Positions 7,080 through 12,567 of a DNA stretch of 12,567 bases are shown here, in pieces. The number at the start of each line of letters is the position of its first letter. Position 1 is the stretch's first letter. This stretch comes from Candidatus Zixiibacteriota bacterium. Its GTDB lineage: Bacteria; Zixibacteria; MSB-5A5; GN15; JAAZOE01. A program made the position numbers and the translations under genes. The stretch covers positions 1 to 12,567 of the forward strand of contig JAQVRW010000047.1 in NCBI GenBank assembly GCA_028700875.1. The letters are read 5' to 3'. The notes below the pieces were generated by a model. The model did no database searches. It saw only the letters and a program-made list of their open reading frames with translations, and was not told where the DNA came from.

Positions 7080-7206
7080 CCAAATGACCAAAAACATTGA
7101 AAATAGCAAAGCGAAACCATTTCCCGGCAATCCCTTTCGCCCCATGTGCTTGCGGCGAAAAATTGCCCCATTTCGCGCGCAAATCAGTAGAAGAATGCCA
7201 TCGATT
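7080..7206 (+). repeat. Dispersed ~125-bp repeat, copy A
   Basis: It shares CCAAATGACCAAAAACAT, AAACCATTTCCCGGCAA and AAATCAGTAGAAGAATGC exactly with copy C (7602-7730), in the same order and spacing. No coding signal or ribosome binding site is present. Confidence 0.8.
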
Positions 7207-7223
7207 TGGATTTCACTCTGCGC

Positions 7224-7245
7224 GGTCAGGAATCCTTTCCTGACC
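7224..7245. repeat. Perfect 9-bp hairpin after repeat copy A
   Basis: GGTCAGGAA (7224-7232) and TTCCTGACC (7237-7245) pair perfectly around TCCT. There is no T-run, so it is not a typical terminator. Confidence 0.6.
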
Positions 7246-7310
7246 GTAGACCAAACAGATGGCGTCGGGAACGGACTTCCGACTCCGCACGAGATCCTGT
7301 TCTGTGCGCG

Positions 7311-7356
7311 GTCCGCCTGCGGCGGATCCTCGTCTGCCCGTAACGCTGGGGCAGAC
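7311..7356. repeat. Two adjacent hairpins between copies A and B
   Basis: GTCCGCC/GGCGGAT (7311-7317, 7321-7327) resembles the inner stem of hairpin A in the tandem array. GTCTGCCC/GGGCAGAC (7332-7339, 7349-7356) is an exact 8-bp stem. Confidence 0.5.
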
Positions 7357-7371
7357 CGGGAGGTCCGCCGC

Positions 7372-7493
7372 CCACAAAACACCAAAAATAACACGGCAAA
7401 CCCATCTCCCCGCAACTACAACGCCGCCATGCCGATACGACGAAAAATCACCGTTTTTCGCCCTCGAATCAGTAGAGGAATGCCATCGATTCG
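7372..7493 (+). repeat. Dispersed ~125-bp repeat, diverged copy B
   Basis: It keeps the general order of copies A and C (ACCAAAAATAAC, CGAAAAATC, AATCAGTAGAGGAATGCC, ATCGATTCG) but with many changes, so it is an older or degenerate copy. Confidence 0.65.
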
Positions 7494-7548
7494 CGTTCTA
7501 TCGCATCCGGAATCAGCCATTACGGCCACTGCCATATCCTATTACCGG

Positions 7549-7587
7549 CACCTTTCTCCTCCTGGGAGAGGGGCCGGGGGTGAGGGC
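7549..7587. repeat. Widespread CTCTCCC/GGGTGAGGG-type repeat
   Basis: The TCTCCTCCTGGGAGAGG core followed by GGCCGGGGGTGAGGGC is a sequence type scattered through intergenic DNA of many phyla. On the minus strand it reads ALTPGPSPRRRK, a well-known spurious translation of such repeats. It is structured (TCTCC/GGAGA within CACC/GGTG) and non-coding. Confidence 0.65.
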
Positions 7588-7601
7588 GATAGAGAATGCG
7601 G

Positions 7602-7730
7602 CCAAATGACCAAAAACATCAAAAATAGCAAGTCGAAACCATTTCCCGGCAACCGCATGCCATCCATGCTTATCCAGCGAAAAATCGCGTCGTTTCGTCC
7701 GCAAATCAGTAGAAGAATGCTAGCGATTCG
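7602..7730 (+). repeat. Dispersed ~125-bp repeat, copy C
   Basis: This is the best match to copy A, with long exact blocks at the start, middle and end. It ends 55 nt before the DUF1028 stop codon. Confidence 0.8.
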
Positions 7731-7739
7731 GCAGGCAAG

Positions 7740-7758
7740 CCGCGATCAGAGATCGCGG
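7740..7758. repeat. Perfect 8-bp hairpin beyond the DUF1028 gene
   Basis: CCGCGATC and GATCGCGG pair around AGA. It lies 28 nt past the DUF1028 stop on the minus strand and could mark the 3' end of that transcript, but no T-run follows on either strand. Confidence 0.5.
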
Positions 7759-7785
7759 TCACGCGTCTTTATGGTGTATCGATGC

Positions 7786-8811
7786 TTATTTGATCAGCGC
7801 TTCATACTTCGGGTCGCCGCGAAGGCCCGTCAGGTCGTTGTCGGCGGCGGCCTGTTTCTTGAGCAGCGGGTTAAGACCCAGCGCCTTTTCCAACGCCTCC
7901 AGCGCCCCAGCCTTCTCTCCGGCGGCGAGACGGATCACCGTCAGATCATACAGCACTTCCGCATTCGATGGCGCCAGTCTCCCTGCCCGCTCCATGATCG
8001 GCAACGCCTCGGCGAATTTCTTCTCGGTGAACAGCGTCCAGGCTTCGTTCCAACTGTAGTTGACCTGGGCCAGATCCAACAGCCGCCCCAGTTCCTTGAA
8101 TGGATCGACCGCATCATCGACCCGGATATCAATCGCCCGGTCGGTGTACCCGCCGTATCCCGCCCCCTGCCTGACCACCAGCAGCGCCGCCGACTGCCGT
8201 CCGCGCGAATCTCCCCCGGCGGCGTCGCCGGCCATCAGGGCGGCGTACAAACGCGATGCCAACGTGCCGTCGGTTTGCAGGAAAGTTTTTTCCATGGTGT
8301 CCACCACCGCCTCGCCGGTCAGGATATTCCCCTGGATGGCGTAGTTGGGGCCGCTGCGCCCCCCCGCCCAGTTCAGGCATTCCTTGCCGGTATAGGTCAC
8401 CGACCGGCCGTCGGCCGCGACGATCCCCACCTGGCGTTGTTGCGGACGATCATCGTCCTTGAGAAGCTCATCCAGCGCCGCCTGAGGGGTCATTCCTTTT
8501 TCCAGAAACTCCAGTCCGCGCCAACCGAACGAGGTGTTGGCGTACGATTGCGTCGCCACCGCCCCGACATTGGCTTTGGCCCAGGGCACGACCGTCCCCA
8601 CCGCGAAGAAACGCGAGGCCACGGCCACCCCCAACTCGCCGGTCGAAGGGTCGCGGGCGACGATCGAAAAGGTGCTGATCGGTTGATATGCAGCCGCGCG
8701 GTCATCCCCGGCGACAAGTACGCCCACACAGATCACCATTGCCGCCAGCGCCAGCAGGCCAATGACGATCCGGTGGGTCATGCGCACATTAAAGGATCGA
8801 TACTTATCCAT
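7786..8811 (-). CDS. DUF1028 (Ntn-hydrolase-like) protein with C-terminal TPR-like region
   Basis: The 341-residue product has a hydrophobic signal or anchor segment (about residues 14-34). The DUF1028 domain (about 46-240) opens with FSIVARDPSTGELGVAVASR and the VVPWAKANVGAVATQ block typical of the family. DUF1028 is related to N-terminal-nucleophile hydrolases, but its reaction is unknown. Residues about 255-341 form TPR-like helices (AWTLFTEKKFAEALPIMERA, AGEKAGALEALEKALGLNP), ending in LRGDPKYEALIK, a common end of TPR proteins. The start at 8811 is supported by AGGAGG (complement of 8817-8822), 5 nt upstream. The gene follows the metallo-hydrolase gene in the same direction after a 126-nt gap, so the two may be co-transcribed. 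It ends with TAA. Function may involve a periplasmic or membrane-attached amidase-like step; that is speculative. Confidence 0.88.
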   Translation of the reverse strand: MDKYRSFNVRMTHRIVIGLLALAAMVICVGVLVAGDDRAAAYQPISTFSIVARDPSTGELGVAVASRFFAVGTVVPWAKANVGAVATQSYANTSFGWRGLEFLEKGMTPQAALDELLKDDDRPQQRQVGIVAADGRSVTYTGKECLNWAGGRSGPNYAIQGNILTGEAVVDTMEKTFLQTDGTLASRLYAALMAGDAAGGDSRGRQSAALLVVRQGAGYGGYTDRAIDIRVDDAVDPFKELGRLLDLAQVNYSWNEAWTLFTEKKFAEALPIMERAGRLAPSNAEVLYDLTVIRLAAGEKAGALEALEKALGLNPLLKKQAAADNDLTGLRGDPKYEALIK

Positions 8812-8937
8812 GTCCGCCTCCTGCCTATAACACTATATGCACTATCCGGCGAGGAAAACCAATCCACTGGCCGGACGATTGACCGGAGGGTCCATCCATC
8901 TGATATACGAAGCGGCCCGGCAATTGCTTGGTGTGGC

Positions 8938-10203
8938 CTACTTCGCGCCGAGTCTTGTCAGCACCTGAACGGCGTTCGTATTATCGGGATTCAATTCCAA
9001 CGACTTCCTATAGTTCGTGATCGCCAGCGCCGTGTCCCCTTTGGCCAACAATGCCTCGCCGTAGCTGTCGTATACGTTGAAAGAATTGGGATAGGCGCCG
9101 GTGTTCAAGAGGAATATGGCGACCGCGTCATCGATCATGTTTCGCGCCAGAAGCTGATACCCGAGGGCGTTCAGCCCATTCTCGCCGAAATCGAAATCAT
9201 CGGGCCGATCCCGTTTCAATTGATGATATTGTTCCACCGCCGCAGCCGTTCCCCTGGCGACGATCGTCTCGGTCATGGGGGCGGCTATTTGAGGTTTGGC
9301 CTTGCCGGTCGGCGACGACAACTCCTGATAGAGGATGTCGGTCCAGTAGTCGATTTTCGTGGTAATCCAGGGGCCGTCCCACGACTCCCAGGTGCCCAGC
9401 AGTTTGTCCGCCTTCATCTGATCGACGGTTTTACCGGCGGCGATGGCCTGACGGACCAGGTCGGACATTTTCACCAACTCCGCATGATATTTCACCAGAT
9501 CATCGCGGGAGTACACCCGACCGTGACCGGCGACATATTGGACGCCGGGGGAATAAGCATCGATAAGCAACTGCACGTTCCTTATATAGCTGACGGTCGA
9601 ACCTTGCAACGGCAAATCGACAAACGGGATATGATCGGGGAAGATCAAATCCCCTATGCAGACTATACCGGAATTGACGAAATGAACGACCACGTCGCCG
9701 CCGGTGTGGGCATTGGGAACGTGGTACACCCGCACCTCTTCGCCGTTGAAATTGATGGTCAGACTGTCGTCGAACAGCACCGTCGGGGAATTATCGTTCC
9801 GCAACGCCGGCAGGGCGAAATAGCCCCCGCTGAGATTGTCCCCGGCGTATCGCTGGGCGATGATGATCGCCTCATCTTTGAAGACATGATTGCCCCAGGC
9901 ATGGTCCCCGTGGCTGTGGGTGTTGATCACCAGCCGGATGCGGCCGTCGTGCAGCTCGCGGAGTGTATCGGCAAGCGCGGGCGCCGTCCCGGCCATGCCG
10001 GCATCGACCAGCAGGATACCATCCGGCCCGACCGACGCAATCTGGTTGGTCTCGAACTCGCCCGCGCAGGTGGTCCTGTAAATATGGTCGGCCAGTTTGG
10101 TAACGGTGACTTTGATGGATGTGTCCGATGGGGCAGCCATCTGCCCGAATGCTATTCCCGCGCCGCAGATAATGGTCGCGGTCAGCAGTATTATCTTTTT
10201 CAT
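8938..10203 (-). CDS. Exported metallo-beta-lactamase-fold hydrolase with TPR-like tail
   Basis: The 421-residue product starts with a signal peptide (MKKIILLTATIICGAGIAFG, cleavage before Q21). The MBL fold shows the zinc ligands THSHGDH (H96, H98, D100, H101), H166 in NAHTGGD, D185 in CIGD and H227 in AGHG, so both metal sites appear intact. The C-terminal part (about 355-421) has helical repeats with GYQLLARNMIDDAVAIFLLN and YRKSLELNPDNTNAVQVL, a tail also seen on secreted serine-hydrolase-like proteins of FCB bacteria. Substrate is not predictable: it could be a lactamase-like, lactonase-like or other hydrolase, and beta-lactam resistance should not be assumed. ATG 10203 has AGGAGG (complement of 10212-10217) 8 nt upstream. 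The DUF1028 gene lies downstream in the same orientation. Confidence 0.92.
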   Translation of the reverse strand: MKKIILLTATIICGAGIAFGQMAAPSDTSIKVTVTKLADHIYRTTCAGEFETNQIASVGPDGILLVDAGMAGTAPALADTLRELHDGRIRLVINTHSHGDHAWGNHVFKDEAIIIAQRYAGDNLSGGYFALPALRNDNSPTVLFDDSLTINFNGEEVRVYHVPNAHTGGDVVVHFVNSGIVCIGDLIFPDHIPFVDLPLQGSTVSYIRNVQLLIDAYSPGVQYVAGHGRVYSRDDLVKYHAELVKMSDLVRQAIAAGKTVDQMKADKLLGTWESWDGPWITTKIDYWTDILYQELSSPTGKAKPQIAAPMTETIVARGTAAAVEQYHQLKRDRPDDFDFGENGLNALGYQLLARNMIDDAVAIFLLNTGAYPNSFNVYDSYGEALLAKGDTALAITNYRKSLELNPDNTNAVQVLTRLGAK

Positions 10204-10230
10204 GATCTCATCCTCCTGTTCAATCGACTC

Positions 10231-10260
10231 GCCCGCCCTGACGAGCGGGCCACCCGCCGC
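10231..10260 (-). repeat. REP-like element upstream of the metallo-hydrolase
   Basis: The minus strand reads GCGGCGGGTGGCCCG followed by CTCGTCAGGGCGGGC, giving an imperfect CCCGC/GGCGGG stem. It shares its first 15 bases exactly with 6847-6861. It lies 28 nt upstream of the ATG at 10203, unlike the other copies, which sit between convergent genes. Confidence 0.55.
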
Positions 10261-10613
10261 ATCCCCTTTCGTCGAAGGACGCCGAAATGATAAAGTATGT
10301 CAAGCGACAAAACACCGGGGTGGCCGGGCACCCGAAAAAACGGACAAGAAACTCTCGCGCGTTCCGAATAGTGGGCATGCAAGCGAGGATGGAAAGGATA
10401 TTATTTGCGGAAGCGCGCGGGGCCGATTCCGCAACTGGCTATTAGGCTGTAAGTTGCGCGTCGCGGTTTTTCTTTGGCCTATTCTACGATAATATATCGT
10501 ACTATTGCCATATAAGGAATATATTTCGCCGGCGGTGGCATTTGTGGAAGTGATTGGCATGCGACGGAGGCGCAAAAAAAGTGGGCTGAATATTACGATT
10601 GTGGAAAAAATTG
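10261..10613. other. Divergent intergenic region
   Basis: No gene is supported. It contains a small hairpin, GGGTG/CACCC (10318-10322, 10329-10333), the palindrome at 10485-10501 and AT-rich DNA leading to the rrf2 promoter. The minus-strand promoter of the metallo-hydrolase must lie here but was not identified. Short open frames lack ribosome binding sites. Confidence 0.45.
10485..10501. promoter_or_regulatory. Candidate operator palindrome
   Basis: TACGATA and TATCGTA are exact inverted repeats with a 3-nt centre, in the divergent region between the metallo-hydrolase and the Rrf2 gene. The size and symmetry suit a dimeric regulator. Rrf2 itself is a candidate binder, but there is no direct evidence. 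Confidence 0.4.
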
Positions 10614-10642
10614 TTTACTTCCGGATAGGAATCGTATATAAT
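10614..10642 (+). promoter_or_regulatory. Promoter of the Rrf2-type regulator gene
   Basis: TTTACT at 10614-10619 and a perfect TATAAT at 10637-10642 are 17 nt apart. Transcription would start near 10649, leaving a leader of about 155 nt before the GTG at 10806. Confidence 0.65.
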
Positions 10643-10648
10643 ACAAAC

Positions 10649-10800
10649 CTATGATAACTGGGTTTAGCAGGGTTATGCTATTCGCAGGGGGGCTTTTCCC
10701 ATCTCATCGTGCCGGACGCCGCATCGGGAAAACCTTACCGGTGGGTATCGAGTGTCGGCCGAGGGACTTTTCCGTCACCACTAATCCCCAAACGGAGGAG
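10649..10800 (+). promoter_or_regulatory. Long leader of the Rrf2 mRNA, possibly structured
   Basis: The leader contains the hairpin TAGCA/TGCTA (10665-10680), two similar motifs, GGGCTTTTCCC and GGGACTTTTCC, and GC-rich segments able to pair. It does not match a riboswitch class I can recognise. The end provides GGAGGAG at 10794-10800 as ribosome binding site. Confidence 0.35.
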
Positions 10801-10805
10801 TTGCC

Positions 10806-11210
10806 GTGATTAACAATCGTACCGAGTATGCCATTCGGGCGCTGTGGCAGTTGTCGGAAGCCAAGGATTACTTCTCGACTTCCGAAGCGATCGCCCATGC
10901 CCAAGACATCCCGGGCAAGTTTCTACCTCAGATTCTGTCGGATCTTTCACGCGCCGGTTTGGTGCGTTCGGTCCGCGGTTACGGCGGCGGCGTAAGGCTG
11001 TCCCGCCCGCCGGAGAAAATCAAGTTACTGGAAATCCTGGAGGCGATTCAGGGAACGGTTTTTCTCTACGACTGTATCAAGGGACCGATCGATTGCCAAC
11101 ACGAACCCGACTGCAAGTTGCAGAAGGTGTACAAGAAGGCACAGGATGCGATGAAGGCGGAGTTTGCCAAAATCGCGCTGTCGGATCTGAAGTCGAAGAA
11201 GAAAAAATAG
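10806..11210 (+). CDS. Rrf2/IscR-family transcriptional regulator with three cysteines
   Basis: The 134-residue protein begins with the standard Rrf2 winged-helix region. The recognition part is IPGKFLPQILSDLSRAGLVRSVRGYGGGVRLS (given here in two pieces: IPGKFLPQILSDLSRAGLV, then RSVRGYGGGVRLS, residues 35-66). A dimerisation helix (LLEILEAIQG) leads to cysteines C90, C97 and C103, a CX6CX5C arrangement close to the CX5CX5C that binds [2Fe-2S] in IscR. An Fe-S-sensing role is therefore likely, but iron-sulfur, nitric oxide or redox sensing cannot be separated. The C-terminus is lysine-rich (SKKKK). GTG 10806 has GGAGGAG (10794-10800) 5 nt upstream. No isc or suf genes are nearby. Candidate targets are its own promoter and the divergent metallo-hydrolase. 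Confidence 0.92.
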   Translation: MINNRTEYAIRALWQLSEAKDYFSTSEAIAHAQDIPGKFLPQILSDLSRAGLVRSVRGYGGGVRLSRPPEKIKLLEILEAIQGTVFLYDCIKGPIDCQHEPDCKLQKVYKKAQDAMKAEFAKIALSDLKSKKKK

Positions 11211-11232
11211 TCGTTCTTCAGCAATAGACTAG

Positions 11233-11278
11233 GCCGGGAAACCGAGTGGGTGAAGGTTGTCCACTGTGGTTTCCCGGC
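11233..11278 (+). terminator. Long hairpin after the Rrf2 gene, terminator-like without T-run
   Basis: GCCGGGAAACC (11233-11243) and GGTTTCCCGGC (11268-11278) form a perfect 11-bp stem. An inner AGTGG/CCACT stem (11245-11249, 11261-11265) extends it. It begins 22 nt after the Rrf2 stop. No T-run follows, so it may be an mRNA 3' end protector or a weak or factor-assisted terminator. Confidence 0.55.
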
Positions 11279-11468
11279 GTCTAATGTCACGCTCAATATA
11301 GAGTTATATCGTCAAGAGCTACTCGACAGATTGCCGTCAGCAGGATGGTTGTATCATCGGATGAAGGTAAATGTCTCAATTTTAGGTCAATCACTTTCCA
11401 AAACGCCCCCAGACAGCGCGAGAGGGTCGTGCTTAGGACAGCCGCGGTATCTTTATGTGGAACTTGGG
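11279..11468. other. Intergenic stretch, nothing recognised
   Basis: I see no gene, hairpin or known motif between the Rrf2 hairpin and the AT-only run of the origin region. A 76-codon plus-strand frame (11250-11480) runs through the hairpin and has no ribosome binding site. Confidence 0.4.
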
Positions 11469-11601
11469 ATTAATAAATAATAAAATATATTTCGTTTTTG
11501 CGAGGCCGATCATAGACCGGTTTTGACAAAGAATTTCATTCTTTAACCGCCGAAAAACGATGCAATTACGCACGGCGGGAAATTATTTTCCATCCACCCC
11601 C

Positions 11602-11630
11602 TTGACACGCACCTGGCGGTCGGATATTTT
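11602..11630 (+). promoter_or_regulatory. Candidate dnaA promoter
   Basis: A perfect TTGACA (11602-11607) is followed after 17 nt by TATTTT (11625-11630). Transcription would start near 11637, giving a leader of about 230 nt that contains all four DnaA-box-like sites, a layout that would allow DnaA to repress its own gene. Confidence 0.5.
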
Positions 11631-11668
11631 AATCATGAAACTCAATGTAAGATAACGTGTTAAGAAGA

Positions 11669-11677
11669 TGTTGATAA
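11669..11677 (-). promoter_or_regulatory. DnaA box (TTATCAACA)
   Basis: The plus strand reads TGTTGATAA, which is TTATCAACA on the minus strand, a high-quality DnaA box (one base from TTATCCACA). Confidence 0.6.
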
Positions 11678-11746
11678 CTATCCGTCGACGATTCGGACTT
11701 TAACGGGCACAACGACTTTGGGATTTTCAACTTCGTAGGGAGAAAA

Positions 11747-11755
11747 TGTTGACAA
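11747..11755 (-). promoter_or_regulatory. Weak DnaA box (TTGTCAACA)
   Basis: TGTTGACAA differs by one base from the exact copies in this region. Confidence 0.4.
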
Positions 11756-11819
11756 GTCTGAATCTTGAGATGTTGGTCTTACATAAACCGTTGTAAGTCA
11801 TGCGGAAGTGCGGGGCAAA

Positions 11820-11828
11820 TTATCAACA
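11820..11828 (+). promoter_or_regulatory. DnaA box (TTATCAACA)
   Basis: This is an exact repeat of the box at 11669-11677 but in the opposite orientation, 40 nt before the dnaA start codon. Confidence 0.6.
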
Positions 11829-11833
11829 ACCAC

Positions 11834-11842
11834 TGTGGAAAA
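11834..11842 (-). promoter_or_regulatory. DnaA-box-like site (TTTTCCACA)
   Basis: TGTGGAAAA is one base from TGTGGATAA, the complement of the consensus box, and lies 5 nt from the preceding box in inverted orientation. Confidence 0.45.
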
Positions 11843-11867
11843 CGTTGTGGTCAAGGGGTAAAAGCTT

Positions 11868-12536
11868 ATGTCGAGTGTCCAAGACCATCGGAAGGTCTGG
11901 GAAGACTGTCTGCTTTACATCTCTCATCGAATCAAGAAACAGTCCTACGCCACCTGGTTACGGCATACCCACGGAACTACCGATGGCAACGGGGGGATAC
12001 AAATCGTTGTCCCTAATCGTTTTGTCGCCGAATGGATCGAGGAGCATTATTCGATTTTGATTGCCGAGGCGCTGGTTCAGACCTGCGGGCAGGCGACATC
12101 TTACAGCTTTTTGGTGAACCAGGATGAACAGCCGCAGACGGAGTTGGAACTGCCTCATCAGGGTCATGCGATCCGCGAGGCGGAAAAGCCGCCGACCCCG
12201 GTACGTCTTCAATCCGGGATGCTGAATGAGCGGTATACGTTCGACAACCTGGTGGTCGGGAATTTCAACGAGTTCCCGTATGCCGCGGCCCAGGCGGTGG
12301 CCGAGGCGCCCGGCCTGACCAAGTACAACCCGCTGTATATTTACGGTGGGGTAGGACTGGGCAAGACCCACCTGATCCAGGGGATCGGCTGTTACATCCT
12401 GAGAAACCAACCGTCCAAGCGGGTAATCTACGCCACCTCGGAGAAGTTCACCTCCGACTTCATCAACTCCATCTCCAGCAACACCATCACGGATTTCATC
12501 AACCTGTATCGCAGTGTCGATATTCTTCTCATCTAA
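11868..12536 (+). CDS. dnaA: Chromosomal replication initiator DnaA, interrupted at Walker B
   Basis: DnaA opens the origin and loads the helicase. Residues 1 to about 82 are domain I (VWEDCLLYISHRIKKQSYATW, then VPNRFVAEWIEEHY), followed by a short linker (domain II). The AAA+ domain begins at YTFDNLVVGNFNEFPYAAA with Walker A GGVGLGKTH at residues 160-168. The chain then reaches YRSVDILLI at 222 and meets TAA (12534-12536), where the family has the two Walker B aspartates. The frame continues as D-C-Q-F-F-A-G after the stop. A functional DnaA is about 450 residues with domains III and IV, so this product could not work alone. TAA also ends the DUF1028 gene here, so it is a normal stop. An assembly or sequencing error near the contig end is the likeliest cause. 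ATG 11868 has AAGGGG (11853-11858) 9 nt upstream. Confidence 0.93.
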   Translation: MSSVQDHRKVWEDCLLYISHRIKKQSYATWLRHTHGTTDGNGGIQIVVPNRFVAEWIEEHYSILIAEALVQTCGQATSYSFLVNQDEQPQTELELPHQGHAIREAEKPPTPVRLQSGMLNERYTFDNLVVGNFNEFPYAAAQAVAEAPGLTKYNPLYIYGGVGLGKTHLIQGIGCYILRNQPSKRVIYATSEKFTSDFINSISSNTITDFINLYRSVDILLI

Positions 12537-12567
12537 GATTGCCAGTTTTTTGCCGGCGAGGAATCAA
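12537..12567 (+). pseudogene. dnaA: Continuation of the dnaA frame after the in-frame stop
   Basis: In the same frame the DNA reads DCQFFAGEES, matching the family sequence DIQFFAGKES apart from C for I and E for K. The downstream codons therefore belong to dnaA, and the reading frame is unchanged across the TAA. The rest of the gene is beyond the window. Confidence 0.7.

Larger units (their letters stand above)
11469..11867 (+). other. oriC: Probable replication origin (oriC) upstream of dnaA
   Basis: The region directly precedes dnaA, the commonest oriC location. It begins with 24 consecutive A/T bases (11469-11492), a possible unwinding element. It contains two exact TTATCAACA boxes (11669-11677 minus, 11820-11828 plus) and two near matches (11747-11755, 11834-11842). 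The dnaA promoter lies between the AT run and the boxes. GC-skew or dif data are not available from the window, so the call depends on location and boxes. Confidence 0.6.

Noticed and set aside
7513..7704. Minus-strand peptide containing ALTPGPSPRRRK
   Set aside because: This is a familiar spurious translation of a widespread intergenic repeat.
6220..7730. Possible CRISPR array
   Set aside because: Repeat units are about 125-132 bp with long internal hairpins, not short identical repeats with unique spacers, and no cas gene is nearby.
8938..10203. Antibiotic-resistance beta-lactamase
   Set aside because: The metal-binding motifs only define the MBL superfamily; the TPR-like tail and overall sequence do not point to a true beta-lactamase.
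6970..10290. A plus-strand open frame of 1106 codons
   Set aside because: It runs antisense through two well-supported minus-strand genes with intact motifs and good ribosome binding sites, and its first part is non-coding repeat DNA. It is a by-product of GC-rich codon bias.
10649..10800. Known riboswitch in the Rrf2 leader
   Set aside because: No consensus of a class that I can recall (c-di-GMP, TPP, cobalamin, SAM, T-box) is visible; it is kept only as a structured leader.

Overview
The window looks like chromosomal DNA of an uncultivated Gram-negative-type bacterium, most plausibly from the Fibrobacteres-Chlorobi-Bacteroidetes (FCB) side of the tree, perhaps Zixibacteria-like. That placement is an inference. 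It rests on the gene mix (a secreted CBM9/DUF5916-type protein, a two-domain M16 peptidase, DUF1028 and metallo-beta-lactamase-fold proteins with TPR tails), on Shine-Dalgarno sites of the AGGAGG type, and on intergenic DNA full of hairpin repeats. The backbone genes are GC-rich; the stretch from about 830 to 2740 is visibly more AT-rich and looks like accessory DNA.

Layout. 1-393 (-): N-terminus of a secreted CBM9-like/DUF5916-type protein, cut by the window edge. 830-1848 (+): a two-gene unit, a YfbU-family protein (GTG start) overlapping by ATGA a small single-pass membrane protein of unknown function. 2098-2736 (+): a zinc-ribbon multi-pass membrane protein with a near-leaderless promoter, flanked by imperfect 41-bp direct repeats. 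2853-3200 (-): a stand-alone YedF/DsrE-like sulfur-relay domain. 3457-6189 (+): a large exported M16 zinc peptidase. 6190-7785: about 1.6 kb without a believable gene but full of structured repeats, including a tandem array of two-hairpin units, three dispersed copies of a ~125-bp repeat, REP-like hairpins and one strong rho-independent terminator. 7786-8811 and 8938-10203 (-): a DUF1028-TPR protein and an exported metallo-beta-lactamase-fold hydrolase with a TPR-like tail, both in the same direction. 10806-11210 (+): an Rrf2/IscR-type regulator with three cysteines, a clear promoter and a ~150-nt leader. 11469-11867: a probable replication origin (AT-only run, DnaA boxes, dnaA promoter). 11868 to the end (+): dnaA, interrupted by an in-frame TAA exactly at the Walker B aspartates, 31 nt before the window ends.

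How the parts relate. The right third is a chromosomal origin neighbourhood: oriC-like DNA immediately before dnaA, with DnaA boxes between the promoter and the start codon, as expected for autoregulation. The MBL and DUF1028 genes may be co-transcribed; both have N-terminal export or membrane signals and C-terminal repeats. The YfbU/membrane-protein pair is the best candidate for an undescribed functional unit, but nothing in the sequence proves a function. I found no transposase, CRISPR array, tRNA or rRNA gene.
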